DNA of 31,484 nt, from contig NXFV01001706.1 in NCBI GenBank assembly GCA_002803225.1, positions 1 through 31,484 on the forward strand, given 5' to 3'. A program made the translations under genes and the position numbers. The stretch is from Gamarada debralockiae. Its lineage: Eukaryota; Ascomycota; Leotiomycetes; Helotiales; Hyphodiscaceae. This document shows, one piece after another, positions 31,279 to 31,484 of this stretch; position 1 is the stretch's first letter, and each line of letters starts with the position of its first letter. The notes under the pieces were generated by a model that did not search any database, was not told the origin of the DNA, and saw only the letters and a list, made by a program, of their open reading frames with translations.

Positions 31279-31484
31279 TGTTGGAATGAGTAATCAGGTG
31301 ACGCTGGTTCTAGGCAGATAGTGCTGCCTGGTGAGTCACATGGTGTCACATGCCATCACATGACTCACAGACCACTTGATCAGTATGACAGTGTGACGTG
31401 TTCTATGAGTCATAGGGAGGACTTCTGTCTATAAGTACAGACTACTGTACTTGGTTTGTTCATCAGTATCTCCAGTATCTTCAT
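31279..31484 (+). mobile_element. Probable 5' part of an LTR, running off the right edge
   Basis: The sequence starts TGTTGGAATGAG, a beginning common in Ty1/copia-type LTRs. It holds three TGA(G/C)TCA sites and, near 31429, CTATAAGTACAG, a TATA-like element followed by CAT/CT-rich DNA as at an LTR transcription start. The far end and the target duplication are not in the window, so it may be a solo LTR or the start of a full element. Confidence 0.45.
31332..31412. promoter_or_regulatory. Three Gcn4/AP-1-type sites and one CRE-like site
   Basis: TGAGTCA at 31332-31338, TGACTCA at 31361-31367 and TGAGTCA at 31406-31412. The first two face each other and form the outer arms of an inverted repeat (GTGAGTCA and TGACTCAC) around repeated TCACATG words. 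TGACGTG at 31394-31400 is a CREB-type half site. bZIP proteins of the Gcn4/Cpc1 and Atf1 families bind such sites. Confidence 0.6.

Noticed and set aside
1..31484. CRISPR arrays, prokaryotic operons, rRNA genes
   Set aside because: Intron-containing eukaryotic genes throughout. No spaced identical repeats of CRISPR type and no rRNA-like sequence.

Overview
This window looks like nuclear DNA of a filamentous ascomycete (Pezizomycotina). Genes are split by short introns (about 30-96 nt, usually 49-96) with GT..AG ends and CTAAC- or CTGAT-like branch sites. Families typical of these fungi are present: a Clr5-domain protein, a HET-domain remnant, a KIN1/PAR-1 kinase and small secreted Cys-rich proteins. 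TE debris carries C-to-T or G-to-A type stop codons and AT-rich blocks that resemble RIP. I cannot name the species. All family calls come from reading motifs, not from searches.

Layout. 1-2677: a decayed gene running in from the left edge. It encodes a tyrosine-recombinase-like domain, an acidic repeat tail and at least four C2H2 zinc fingers, broken by frameshifts and stops. 2678-4051: gene-free, with a perfect 22-bp palindrome, an AT-rich island and a small minisatellite. 4052-4975: intact orphan gene, probably nuclear. 5517-7280: amidase pseudogene whose catalytic residues are still readable. 8104-8684: small secreted, probably GPI-anchored protein. 8685-10734: gene-free, with another AT-rich island. 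10735-12552: MFS drug/toxin-type transporter (three exons). 13385-14000: second small secreted Cys-rich protein.

14206-16200 (minus): Clr5-TPR-like protein, three exons. 17311-20567 (minus): KIN1/PAR-1-type kinase with a C-terminal KA1 domain, three exons. 22048-24212: GPATCH1/TGH-like G-patch splicing protein, divergent from the kinase. The 1.5 kb between them holds a direct duplication of about 75 bp carrying CACGTG. 24213-27832 is accessory: an LTR-retrotransposon gag remnant with a CCHC knuckle, then a truncated, frameshifted WW-HET gene. 27833-29624: intact four-exon flavin monooxygenase. 30009-30569 (minus): small protein, possibly NTF2-like. 31279 to the right edge: probable start of an LTR with three Gcn4/AP-1-type sites.

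The conserved housekeeping block (Clr5, KIN1, G-patch) is flanked on both sides by accessory, repeat-rich DNA containing pseudogenes. The genes do not form an obvious metabolic cluster. The transporter and the monooxygenase lie 15 kb apart with housekeeping genes between them. The most unusual item is the decayed recombinase plus zinc-finger gene at the left edge.
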